Source: CAYXVU01 sp964468725 (GTDB taxonomy: Bacteria; Acidobacteriota; Blastocatellia; UBA7656). Taken from it: a stretch of 17,234 bases of DNA. Shown in pieces: positions 1-6,586 of the stretch. Position 1 is the stretch's first letter. Every line of letters starts with the position of its first letter. The stretch lies in contig CAYXVU010000125.1 of assembly GCA_964468725.1 (NCBI GenBank), positions 1-17,234 on the forward strand, written 5' to 3'. The translations under genes and the position numbers were made by a program. The notes below the pieces were generated by a model, which was not told the origin of the DNA, made no database searches, and saw only the letters and a program-made list of their open reading frames with translations.

Positions 1-2
1 GC

Positions 3-1016
3 GGGCGTTCTGGCCGTCAAGGCGATCCGGGTTCGTCGCGCTTTTATCTCTCGCTCGAAGATGATTTGATGCGTATCTTCGGCGGCGAACGCATCAAAGG
101 CATTATGCTCCGCCTCGGCATGGAAGAAGGCGTGCCCATCGAATCCCGATTGGTGTCAAAACGAATTGAAGCGGCGCAGAAATCAGTCGAAGCTCATAAC
201 TTCTCCATCCGCAAACACCTGCTCGAATACGACGACGTGATGAACAAGCAGCGCGAGGCGGTCTATAGCCTGCGCCGCGAATTGTTGATGGGATTCGAAG
301 GCGAAACGCTGGAAGAACAGCAGGCCAATCAACGCGAATATGTCATGGGTCTGATGCAAGACACCTTCGATGCGCTGATTGATCAGTATCTGCCAAAAGA
401 TGTGCGTCCGGACGAATGGGATATCGCCGGACTGAAAGATCAACTGCGGGTCACCTTCGGCTATGATGCGGAGCAGGATAATTTGGCGCTCGACCGTCTG
501 GGCGCAGAGGAAGCGCGGCAAACCATCTGGCAACGTTTGGAAGAACGCTATCAGCAAAAAGAGGTGCAGATGGGCATCAGCACCATGCGCGGATTGGAAC
601 GCTACCTGATGCTCAACATTGTGGACGCGCAGTGGAAAGATCACCTGCTGGCCATTGACCATTTGAAAGAAGGTATCGGGCTGCGCGGCTACGGGCAGAA
701 AGACCCGCTCGTCGAATACAAACGGGAGTCGGGTAAACTCTTCGATGGTATGATCGAACGGATCTACACGGAGACCGTGCGCATGCTCTCGAACGTGCAG
801 GTGCAGGTGACCGAATCGGTCGAAGAGCAACTGCTCGAACGCCGTCGCCGCCAGCGGCGCGGGCGCGTCGCGTTTACCAAAGCCAACGAAACAGCCTTTG
901 CGGGCGGCGAAGAAGAACAACACAAACCCATCCGCAATCAAGAGCCGCGCGTCGGACGCAACGATCCTTGCCCGTGCGGCTCCGGTAAGAAGTATAAGAA
1001 GTGTCATGGCGCCTAG
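3..1016 (+). CDS. secA: Protein translocase ATPase SecA, C-terminal part (5' end outside window)
   Basis: SecA is the motor ATPase that drives unfolded preproteins through the SecYEG channel. The reading frame is already open at base 3 and runs 337 codons to TAG, so only the last part of the protein (usually about 900 residues) is present. The first residues, GRSGRQGDPGSSRF, are helicase motif VI with its arginine finger at the end of nucleotide-binding domain 2. Next come the helical scaffold (YDDVMNKQREAVY), the helical wing region and the conserved stretch around DAQWKDHLLAIDHLKEGI and LRGYGQKDPLVEYKRE. A charged linker leads to the C-terminal zinc-binding tail (CPCGSGKKYKKCHG, C-x-C-x8-C-H), which binds SecB or ribosomes in known SecAs. 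Identity is near certain. A TTG at 66 is internal, not a start. Confidence 0.97.
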   Translation, partial: GRSGRQGDPGSSRFYLSLEDDLMRIFGGERIKGIMLRLGMEEGVPIESRLVSKRIEAAQKSVEAHNFSIRKHLLEYDDVMNKQREAVYSLRRELLMGFEGETLEEQQANQREYVMGLMQDTFDALIDQYLPKDVRPDEWDIAGLKDQLRVTFGYDAEQDNLALDRLGAEEARQTIWQRLEERYQQKEVQMGISTMRGLERYLMLNIVDAQWKDHLLAIDHLKEGIGLRGYGQKDPLVEYKRESGKLFDGMIERIYTETVRMLSNVQVQVTESVEEQLLERRRRQRRGRVAFTKANETAFAGGEEEQHKPIRNQEPRVGRNDPCPCGSGKKYKKCHGA

Positions 1017-1034
1017 TTGGCCGCTTGTCCGCCT

Positions 1035-1093
1035 CCCGTTGCCCCTTGCCAGCAGCCATTCGTAGCGACGGATGACAGACAAGGGACAGCGGG
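1035..1093 (+). terminator. Imperfect hairpin downstream of secA, possible weak terminator
   Basis: Arms 1035-1048 and 1080-1093 pair over 13 of 14 positions, counting one G-T wobble, and enclose a 31-nt loop. No T-run follows directly; the nearest, five Ts at 1122-1126, is about 28 nt further on. It could end or slow secA transcription, but the large loop and distant T-run make it a poor intrinsic terminator. Nothing else clear was seen in the secA downstream gap. Confidence 0.25.
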
Positions 1094-1199
1094 CGCTGCT
1101 GAACAAACTATTGAGCCTGCCTTTTTGGTTGTAGTACTCTTACCTCGCTATCACCCCTTGACAGGTTGCTCCCAACACGGCGTTGCTGACGGAAAGTAA

Positions 1200-1214
1200 G
1201 AGGGCAGAGCCATC
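1200..1214 (+). promoter_or_regulatory. Ribosome binding site aligned with a non-canonical ATC start
   Basis: GAGGG at 1200-1204 is the only good Shine-Dalgarno-like sequence near the start of the following gene. It sits 7 nt before ATC at 1212-1214, the usual spacing for a start codon. The in-frame TAA at 1197-1199 means translation cannot begin further upstream. The nearest accepted start codon, TTG at 1236, has no such sequence at a suitable distance. The site therefore argues for initiation at 1212. Confidence 0.45.
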
Positions 1215-2396
1215 GCCAACAAGTTCATCGAAGCCTTGCACAGCGGCACGCTGCCGCCTCCCGTGAAGCTGGCGGCGGCGCGCGGCCTGTTGCCGCTGAA
1301 TAACGAAGAGACGCTGGAAGTCTTGGTAGCCATTGCCAACGACGAGTCGGAAGAGGTGCGCGAAGCGGTGCGCGCTACACTGAACACGCTCAACCCTGAA
1401 CATTTCATCACTTTGGCCAGCGATGCCAATACATCGGTAGATATCCTCAGCTTCCTTTGCGTATGGCCGCGCGCGCCGCGCGAATTGATCGAAGCGGCGG
1501 TCTTCAATCGTGCGACGCCCGACGGGGCGCTGGCGCACATCGCGCGCTATACCAAAGACCCGCATATTCTCGAAACCATCTCGCTCAAGCAACAAAACCT
1601 GATCCGCGCGCCGGAGATCATTGAAGCCATCCTCGGCAACGCTGTGTGTACGCCCGAAGCCGAGCGCCGCGCCCGCGAAGTTCGGGAAGAGTTTTTTGAG
1701 AAAGAGTTCGGCGCTCACATGGTCGCCGCCGAACAACGCTTGCGCGAAGAGGCCGAACAAGCGCGACTGGCCGAAGCCTCGCGCCCGACGCTCACCGTCG
1801 GCGGGCTGGAAGACCTTATTGCGCTCGGCTTGATCGAAGAAGGGGTTGACGATTCGGTGGTCACCGAGTATGTCGAAGAGTTCGGCCCTTTTGACGAATC
1901 GCTGCCTCCCCCCGATCAGCAACTCGACATCGAAGAGATGATCGGGGAGATAGCCTTTGAAAGTACCAATCAACTGACTGAGCGCATGCCGGTTTTTCAA
2001 CGCATCGCCATGATGAGCGTCAAAGACCGCGTGATGTTGGCGCTCAAAGGCACCCACGAAGCGCGCATGATCTTAATCCGCGACCCGAATCGCATGGTCG
2101 CCTGCGCCGTCTTAAAGAACCCGCGCCTCACCGATCAAGAGATCGAAACCGTCGCCGCCATCAAAACCGCGCCCGAAGAGGTCTTACGCCAAATCGGACA
2201 GAATCGCGCCTGGAGCAAATCTTACACTGTGATTCATAACCTCGTGCGCAATCCGCGCACTCCCATCGCCATCACCCTCGGCTTCCTCAACCGCATCCAG
2301 ACGCGCGACCTGCGTGGTCTGTCACAAAACAAAAACGTTCCCGACGTTATTCGCACCACTTCTGCGCGCATGTATATCAAGCGCAACGGCGCGTGA
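1212..2396 (+). CDS. Helical-repeat (HEAT-like) protein of unknown function
   Basis: No specific function is recognised. From 1212 the product is 394 residues; from the first ordinary start (TTG 1236) it is 386. Coding sense clearly extends upstream of 1236, reading (M/I)ANKFIEALHSGTLPPP. Residues about 15-135 look like paired amphipathic helices of the HEAT/armadillo type (KLAAARGLLPL, VLVAIANDESEEVREAVRATL). A highly charged, likely coiled stretch follows at about 140-185 (EAERRAREVREEFFEKEF), then an acidic linker and a second helical block (VKDRVMLALKGTHEARMILIRDP, VACAVLKNPRLTDQEI, HNLVRNPRTPIAITLGFL). No signal peptide or membrane segment is seen, so it is probably cytosolic. Such folds usually serve as binding scaffolds. 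I recall similar unnamed proteins in acidobacteria, from memory only. It lies between secA and parA with about 170-195 bp on each side. Confidence 0.75.
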   Translation: MANKFIEALHSGTLPPPVKLAAARGLLPLNNEETLEVLVAIANDESEEVREAVRATLNTLNPEHFITLASDANTSVDILSFLCVWPRAPRELIEAAVFNRATPDGALAHIARYTKDPHILETISLKQQNLIRAPEIIEAILGNAVCTPEAERRAREVREEFFEKEFGAHMVAAEQRLREEAEQARLAEASRPTLTVGGLEDLIALGLIEEGVDDSVVTEYVEEFGPFDESLPPPDQQLDIEEMIGEIAFESTNQLTERMPVFQRIAMMSVKDRVMLALKGTHEARMILIRDPNRMVACAVLKNPRLTDQEIETVAAIKTAPEEVLRQIGQNRAWSKSYTVIHNLVRNPRTPIAITLGFLNRIQTRDLRGLSQNKNVPDVIRTTSARMYIKRNGA

Positions 2397-2515
2397 TCGG
2401 TGTCGGGAAACAGGGGAAGAGGGAAAAGGGTAACCCGAGCAAAAGGCGAATCCCTGATCGGTTGTCTGTCCCTGCTTCTAACGCCGGTTTCCTGTCTGCT
2501 ATAAGGGTAACCGAT
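2394..2515 (+). repeat. Paired short direct repeats in the leader upstream of parA
   Basis: TGATCGGT occurs at 2394-2401 and 2455-2462, and AAGGGTAACC at 2426-2435 and 2503-2512, so the gap carries two loosely similar units. ATCGGTT at 2457-2463 is also the inverted copy of AACCGAT at 2509-2515. These could be operator sites for parAB or a structured leader, or chance. The first copy overlaps the stop codon of the preceding gene. Confidence 0.3.
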
Positions 2516-2530
2516 GCCCTATAACCTGAT

Positions 2531-2558
2531 TTGCCGGACACGGGATTTGTGATATGTT
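2531..2558 (+). promoter_or_regulatory. Possible parA promoter close to the start codon
   Basis: TTGCCG at 2531-2536 and TATGTT at 2553-2558 (16 bp spacer) resemble sigma-70 -35 and -10 boxes. Transcription would then start near 2565, at or next to the parA ATG at 2567, giving a leaderless or nearly leaderless message. This fits the absence of a Shine-Dalgarno sequence before that ATG. An alternative -10-like TATAAC lies at 2520-2525. Prediction by eye only. Confidence 0.3.
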
Positions 2559-2566
2559 ACACCGCG

Positions 2567-3349
2567 ATGGCGAGGATAATAGCGATAGCAAACCAAAAGG
2601 GAGGCGTTGGTAAAACTACGACAACCATCAATCTCGGCGCCAGCCTCGCCGTTGCGGATATGAAAGTCCTCATCATTGACGCCGACCCGCAAGGCAACAG
2701 CACGAGCGGACTCGGACTGCGCGGCACCTTTCACCGCAGCCTCTACCATTCGCTGGTGATGAACGAGCCGCTTCGTAATATCGTCCTCAGCACGGAATTG
2801 CCCAATCTGAAAGTCGTACCCTCGGAAAAAGTTCTGGTCGCCGCCGAGATCGAACTGGTTGACCTCGAAAGCCGCGAGTTCATTCTCAAACGCCTGCTCG
2901 AAGAGTTGGCGCCCGAATATGATTATGTCTTGATTGATTGCCCGCCGAGTTTAGGGTTGCTTACGCTCAATGCCTTGGCCGCGTCATATTCGGTGTTGAT
3001 CCCGATTCAATGCGAATACTTCGCCCTCGAAGGCGTATCGGAATTGTGGGATACGCTGGTCAAAATTCGCCGCACGCTCAACCCCAACCTGACGATAGAG
3101 GGCTTCTTGCTGACCATGTTCGATGAACGCACGAACCTGTCGAATCAAGTGGTCTCCGACCTCAGAGACTTTTTAGGCGCGCAAGTCTTCGCCACCATCA
3201 TTCCGCGCAATGTCCGCTTGGCCGAAGCGCCGAGTTACGGGAAGCCCATCGTGCTGTACGACATCAAATCGAAAGGTGCAGAGAGCTATCTGCGGCTTGC
3301 CAAGGAGGTAATCAACAATGTCAAGAAAGGCGTTGGGGAGGGGGCTTAG
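2567..3349 (+). CDS. parA: Chromosome-partitioning ATPase ParA (Soj)
   Basis: ParA is a deviant Walker-A ATPase that dimerises on nucleoid DNA and, with ParB bound at parS, segregates the replicated origin. The 260-residue product has the family's chromosomal length. Residues 9-18 are NQKGGVGKTT with the signature lysine (K11) and P-loop lysine (K16). DADPQGNSTSGLG begins at D38 (switch I) and the Walker B strand YVLIDCPPSLGLL lies around 120-132. The C-terminal part (VIPRNVRLAEAPS-like, here IIPRNVRLAEAPSYGKPIV) is typical of Soj proteins. The ATG at 2567 is chosen because it places MARIIAIANQKGG at the usual start; the open frame reaches upstream to TTG 2531 and GTG 2549, which would add unconserved residues. 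No Shine-Dalgarno precedes it. Its 3' end overlaps parB by 32 bp, so the two are co-transcribed. Confidence 0.97.
   Translation: MARIIAIANQKGGVGKTTTTINLGASLAVADMKVLIIDADPQGNSTSGLGLRGTFHRSLYHSLVMNEPLRNIVLSTELPNLKVVPSEKVLVAAEIELVDLESREFILKRLLEELAPEYDYVLIDCPPSLGLLTLNALAASYSVLIPIQCEYFALEGVSELWDTLVKIRRTLNPNLTIEGFLLTMFDERTNLSNQVVSDLRDFLGAQVFATIIPRNVRLAEAPSYGKPIVLYDIKSKGAESYLRLAKEVINNVKKGVGEGA
3302..3309 (+). promoter_or_regulatory. Strong ribosome binding site for parB inside parA
   Basis: AAGGAGGT is a full-length match to the anti-Shine-Dalgarno sequence, 8 nt before the parB ATG at 3318. It lies within the last codons of parA. parB therefore has its own strong initiation site rather than depending only on re-initiation, which fits the need for more ParB than ParA. 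Confidence 0.85.
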
Positions 3350-4184
3350 CGCGCTCTTCAATCAGACGGGCGCGGCGACCGAAAGCGAACTGGTCGAACT
3401 CACCGTAGACCAACTCGACCCCACACCCTATCAACCGCGCCAGTACTTTGATGATGCGCGGCTTGAAGAGCTGGCCGCCTCGATTCGCTCTAATGGCATC
3501 CTCCAACCCATCGTCGTGCGCCGCCAAGGCGAACGCTTCGAAATCATCGCTGGCGAACGGCGCTGGCGCGCCGCGCAAAAAGCCGGAATCGTGCGCGTTC
3601 CCTGTGTCATCAAAGATGTGCCCGACGGCAAGGTGTTGGAACTCTCGCTCATCGAAAACATTCAACGCGAAGAACTCAACCCCATCGAAGAAGCCAGCGC
3701 CTACCATCGCCTGATCGAACAACTCAATGTCACCCAAGAAGAGATCGCCCAACGCGTCGGCAAAGACCGCTCTTCTATCGCCAACTCGCTGCGCTTGTTG
3801 AAGCTGCCCGAAGCGATTCAACGCCTTGTCGAAGATGCCAAACTCTCCATGGGGCACGCGCGCGCTTTGCTCGGTTTAGAGTCTGCCGAGCTGCAACAAG
3901 CGGCGGCGCAAGAAGTCCTCAACAAAGGGCTTTCCGTGCGCGCCACCGAAGAGTTGGTCAAACAGGTGCGCGACGGCGGCACAACTTCGCGGCGCGGCGT
4001 TGCCGCAGCCTTACAGAGCGAAAACGCCAACATCGTCGCCGCCGAATCGAAACTGAGCAAACGTCTCGACGCGCCCGTAAAGATCAAACTCTCGCAAGCA
4101 GGCGGCACCATTGAAATCAAATTCTCCTCCAGCGAAGACCTCATGCGCATCTTCGACGCCTTAATGCGCGCCAATCCGAATTGA
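3318..4184 (+). CDS. parB: Chromosome-partitioning protein ParB (Spo0J), CTPase and parS-binding
   Basis: ParB binds parS sites near the origin, loads as a CTP-dependent clamp that spreads along DNA, and stimulates ParA. The 288-residue product starts with KALGRGLSALF, the short N-terminal segment that activates ParA ATPase. The CTP-binding domain includes PYQPRQYF (about residues 37-44), NGILQPIVVR, GERRWRAAQKAG (from G79) and ENIQREELNPIEEA. The parS-binding helix-turn-helix is about 138-165 (QEEIAQRVGKDRSSIANSLRLL), followed by MGHARALL. The C-terminal dimerisation segment ends in IEIKFSSSEDLMRIFDALM. All expected parts are present. Overlapping parA and a strong internal RBS indicate one operon. 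I found no copy of the parS consensus palindrome in this window. Confidence 0.97.
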   Translation: MSRKALGRGLSALFNQTGAATESELVELTVDQLDPTPYQPRQYFDDARLEELAASIRSNGILQPIVVRRQGERFEIIAGERRWRAAQKAGIVRVPCVIKDVPDGKVLELSLIENIQREELNPIEEASAYHRLIEQLNVTQEEIAQRVGKDRSSIANSLRLLKLPEAIQRLVEDAKLSMGHARALLGLESAELQQAAAQEVLNKGLSVRATEELVKQVRDGGTTSRRGVAAALQSENANIVAAESKLSKRLDAPVKIKLSQAGGTIEIKFSSSEDLMRIFDALMRANPN

Positions 4185-4222
4185 GGGTGCATCATCCTTC
4201 GCCATTAGGTTTTGGCTACGTG

Positions 4223-4250
4223 GCAGCCAGGTGAAGTGAGACCTGCCTGT
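4223..4250 (+). terminator. Imperfect hairpin after parB, possible terminator or palindromic repeat
   Basis: GCAGCCAGGT (4223-4232) pairs with ACCTGCCTGT (4241-4250) around an 8-nt loop, with one C-C mismatch and a terminal G-T wobble. No T-run follows, so a simple intrinsic terminator is doubtful. Part of the right arm is repeated at 4266-4275, which hints at a dispersed palindromic element. Confidence 0.3.
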
Positions 4251-4410
4251 TTGCAGACCATAAATGACCTGCCTGCATTCCGTCATTGCCGGGCAACAAA
4301 AAGTGCTATGGCGTTCGCCCTTTCGCGCAATTTGCAGCGAGATTTTTACGCCTCTATAACTGCTCACTTCGTTTTGACGCACCCTTTGTTGATACGTTAC
4401 CATCCCCCCT

Positions 4411-4438
4411 TTGACAAACCGACGCGCATCGCTACAGT
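4411..4438 (+). promoter_or_regulatory. Candidate sigma-70-type promoter for atpDC
   Basis: TTGACA at 4411-4416 is a perfect -35 box and TACAGT at 4433-4438, after a 16-bp spacer, matches four of six -10 positions. Transcription would begin near 4445, giving a leader of about 70 nt before atpD. This fits atpDC being its own transcription unit, separate from parAB. Confidence 0.5.
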
Positions 4439-4516
4439 AGTCATAGTCGTACCCGAATGCGAGACTCGTCCGAAATGATCAAACGAATAGATTGCGACTC
4501 AAGGAGAGCTATTTAG

Positions 4517-6007
4517 ATGGCAAATGAAGGCAAAGTCATTCAGATCGTCGGCCCGGTTGTGGACGTCGAATTTGAAGAATCGGCGCTGCCGCCGATCTAT
4601 CAGGCGCTCAAAATCGTCAGCGACGGCTTCGAAGTGCCTGCCCCGATCAACCTCATCGTCGAAGTTCAACAACACCTCGGCGAAGGGCGCTGCCGTTGCG
4701 TTTCGATGGAACCGAGCGAAGGTTTGATTCGTGGCATGAAGGCCATTGATACAGGCGGCCCCATCACTGTGCCGGTCGGCCCTGCAACGCTTGGCCGCGT
4801 GCTCAACGTTATCGGTCAACCGGTTGACCAACTCGGCCCAATTGAGAGCGAAACCCACTTCCCCATTCACCGGCACGCGCCCGACTTTCAACAGCAATCC
4901 ACTGAACTCGAAATGTTCGTCACCGGCATCAAGGTGATTGATTTGCTCGAACCCTTTTTGCGCGGCGGCAAGATCGGCCTATTCGGCGGCGCGGGCGTCG
5001 GCAAGACCGTACTCATTCAAGAGTTGATTAACAACGTCGCGCAAAAGCACGGCGGTTATTCGGTCTTCGGTGGCGTCGGCGAACGCACCCGCGAAGGCAA
5101 TGACCTGATCCGCGAATTCGTTGAAACCTCGGTCATCAACTACGGCAAAGGCTTCAACCATCATATGGAAGAGACCGGCGAATTCAACCTTGCCAACGTG
5201 GATATGGAGGCGATTAAAAAGTCGAAAGCCGCGCTCGTCTATGGGCAGATGACCGAACCGCCCGGCGCGCGCTTGCGCGTAGGGCTGACGGCGCTCACGC
5301 TGGCCGAATATTTCCGCGATGAATCGGGCGCGGACGTGCTGCTCTTCATTGATAACATCTTCCGCTTCACGCAAGCTGGTTCTGAAGTCTCGGCCTTGCT
5401 CGGCCGCATGCCGTCGGCGGTCGGCTATCAACCGACGCTGGCCACCGAGATGGGCGAATTGCAAGAGCGCATCACTTCGACCAAGACCGGTTCGATCACC
5501 TCTGTACAGGCGATCTACGTTCCGGCTGACGATTACACAGACCCTGCTCCGGCGACGACCTTCGCGCACCTCGATGCTGTCACCGCCCTCTCGCGCCAAG
5601 TCGCAGAGTTGGGCATCTATCCGGCGGTTGACCCGCTCGCCTCGACTTCGCGCATTCTCGACCCGCGCATCGTCGGCAACGAGCATTATGAAACTGCCGA
5701 AGCCGTCAAACGCATTCTGCAACGCTACAAAGACCTGCAAGACATCATCGCCATTTTGGGCATTGATGAATTGTCGGAAGATGACAAGCTGACCGTAGCG
5801 CGGGCGCGAAAGATTCAACGGTTCCTTTCGCAGCCGTTCTTCGTCGCTCATCAATTCACCGGCATTGAAGGCAAATTCGTCACCCTCGAAGAGACGATTC
5901 GCGGCTTCAAAGAGCTGATCGAAGGCAAACATGACGACCTGCCGGAGCAAGCCTTCTATATGGTCGGCGGCATCGAGGAAGCGGTCGAAAAAGCCAAGAC
6001 GCTGTAA
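4517..6007 (+). CDS. atpD: F-type ATP synthase F1 beta subunit AtpD
   Basis: This is the catalytic subunit of the F1 sector, alternating with alpha to make or hydrolyse ATP on the cytoplasmic face of the membrane. The product is 496 residues. The N-terminal beta-barrel (GKVIQIVGPVVDVEF) is followed by the P-loop GGAGVGKT at 157-164, then GGVGERTREGND, VYGQMTEPPGARLRV, the Walker B strand DVLLFIDNIFRFTQAGSEV, and SALLGRMPSAVGYQPTLATE. The C-terminal DELSEED loop reads DELSEDDK, a conservative change. It is longer than the roughly 460-residue E. coli form because of an insert at about 207-228 (NYGKGFNHHMEETGEFNLAN) between VI and the VYGQM strand; I recall a similar insert in Bacteroidetes proteins. 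Start: ATG 4517 behind AAGGAGAG. atpC follows after a hairpin; genes for the other subunits are not in the window. Confidence 0.98.
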   Translation: MANEGKVIQIVGPVVDVEFEESALPPIYQALKIVSDGFEVPAPINLIVEVQQHLGEGRCRCVSMEPSEGLIRGMKAIDTGGPITVPVGPATLGRVLNVIGQPVDQLGPIESETHFPIHRHAPDFQQQSTELEMFVTGIKVIDLLEPFLRGGKIGLFGGAGVGKTVLIQELINNVAQKHGGYSVFGGVGERTREGNDLIREFVETSVINYGKGFNHHMEETGEFNLANVDMEAIKKSKAALVYGQMTEPPGARLRVGLTALTLAEYFRDESGADVLLFIDNIFRFTQAGSEVSALLGRMPSAVGYQPTLATEMGELQERITSTKTGSITSVQAIYVPADDYTDPAPATTFAHLDAVTALSRQVAELGIYPAVDPLASTSRILDPRIVGNEHYETAEAVKRILQRYKDLQDIIAILGIDELSEDDKLTVARARKIQRFLSQPFFVAHQFTGIEGKFVTLEETIRGFKELIEGKHDDLPEQAFYMVGGIEEAVEKAKTL

Positions 6008-6024
6008 ATTTGCATCACCCTCGA

Positions 6025-6059
6025 CGGGCAGAAGCCCTGCTTCTGCCCGCACCATTTTT
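6025..6059 (+). terminator. Perfect 10-bp hairpin between atpD and atpC
   Basis: CGGGCAGAAG (6025-6034) pairs exactly with CTTCTGCCCG (6040-6049) around a 5-nt loop, and TTTTT follows at 6055-6059 after a 5-nt gap. It resembles an intrinsic terminator with a displaced U-tract. Placed between the beta (three per complex) and epsilon (one per complex) genes, it could act as a partial terminator or an mRNA stabiliser that raises atpD over atpC. Confidence 0.6.
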
Positions 6060-6073
6060 ATAGAAGAGAAGCG

Positions 6074-6493
6074 ATGGCAGACAAGATACACCTTGAAGTG
6101 GTCACTCCCGAACGCAAAGTGTTCGAAGCCGACGTAGATCAAGTGCAACTGCCGGGGCTGGATGGCGAACTGGGCATCCTTCCCGGCCATACCGAACTCG
6201 TCTCGCAACTCAAACCCGCAGGCCTTCTCACCTACGTTGCCAACGAAGAGCGCGGCGACATCGCCATCAGCGATGGCTTTGTCGAAGTCACGGCCAACCG
6301 CGTTGAGGTGCTGGCCGACCGCGCCGCACGCCCCGAAGATATTGACCTTGCGCAGGCGCTCAAGCTGAAAGAACACGCGGAGAGGCAGCTTCAAAAAGCG
6401 ACGACCGACCCCGATGTTGATCTGGCGCGCGCGATGATCGAGCTGGAACGCGCCGTCATTGATGTGCAGCTTGCGGAAAAAGCGCGACGCTGA
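6074..6493 (+). CDS. atpC: F-type ATP synthase F1 epsilon subunit AtpC
   Basis: Epsilon is part of the central rotor stalk, linking gamma to the c-ring and in many bacteria inhibiting ATP hydrolysis. The 139-residue product has the normal length. The N-terminal beta-sandwich is clear (LEVVTPERKVFEADVDQVQL, GELGILPGHTELVSQLKPAG, ISDGFVEVTANRVEVLADRA). Two C-terminal helices follow from about residue 91 (EDIDLAQALKLKEHAERQL and DVDLARAMIELERAVIDVQL). Start: ATG at 6074 behind an AGAGAAG sequence. It follows atpD by 66 bp, the usual atpDC order. Its TGA stop is in frame with the downstream rnr open frame. Confidence 0.96.
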   Translation: MADKIHLEVVTPERKVFEADVDQVQLPGLDGELGILPGHTELVSQLKPAGLLTYVANEERGDIAISDGFVEVTANRVEVLADRAARPEDIDLAQALKLKEHAERQLQKATTDPDVDLARAMIELERAVIDVQLAEKARR

Positions 6494-6509
6494 TCGAACC
6501 CTCAAAACA

Positions 6510-6540
6510 GCGACCCGCAAGGGGCGCGAATCGGCGTTTT
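6510..6540 (+). terminator. GCAA-loop hairpin between atpC and rnr, possible attenuator
   Basis: GCGACCC (6510-6516) pairs with GGGGCGC (6521-6527) with one internal A-G mismatch and a GCAA tetraloop. Four Ts lie at 6537-6540, 9 nt after the stem. The stem is short, so this is at most a weak terminator; it also covers AAGGGG, the only Shine-Dalgarno-like sequence in this gap. Confidence 0.3.
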
Positions 6541-6586
6541 GTTCGTATGGCTGCGCGCCGATTTGTGTGATTCGCAGACGGATGTT

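Larger units (their letters stand above)
4185..4516. other. 332-bp gap between parB and atpD
   Basis: No credible gene is seen; the open frames here have no family-like sequence. The gap holds an imperfect hairpin at 4223-4250, a 10-bp direct repeat GACCTGCCTG at 4240-4249 and 4266-4275, a promoter candidate at 4411-4438, and the atpD ribosome binding site (AAGGAGAG, ending about 9 nt before the ATG at 4517). Confidence 0.6.

Noticed and set aside
183..1106. 307-codon open frame on the minus strand opposite secA
   Set aside because: SecA on the plus strand is certain down to its zinc-binding tail; the antisense frame has no recognisable sequence.
1017..1199. 60-codon open frame just after secA
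   Set aside because: It begins right after the secA stop, overlaps the hairpin at 1035-1093 and has no family-like sequence or ribosome site.
1140..2057. 305-codon open frame on the minus strand opposite the helical-repeat gene
   Set aside because: The plus-strand product has regular amphipathic helices and an acidic linker, while the minus-strand one is rich in Arg, Phe, Asp and His, as usual for antisense shadows in this genome.
4212..4478. 88-codon open frame in the parB-atpD gap
   Set aside because: No ribosome site, no conserved-looking sequence, and it overlaps the likely atpDC promoter and the hairpin.
4979..6520. 513-codon open frame on the minus strand opposite atpD-atpC
   Set aside because: It mirrors the codon pattern of the real genes and its translation shows no family-like motif; AtpD and AtpC on the plus strand are unambiguous.
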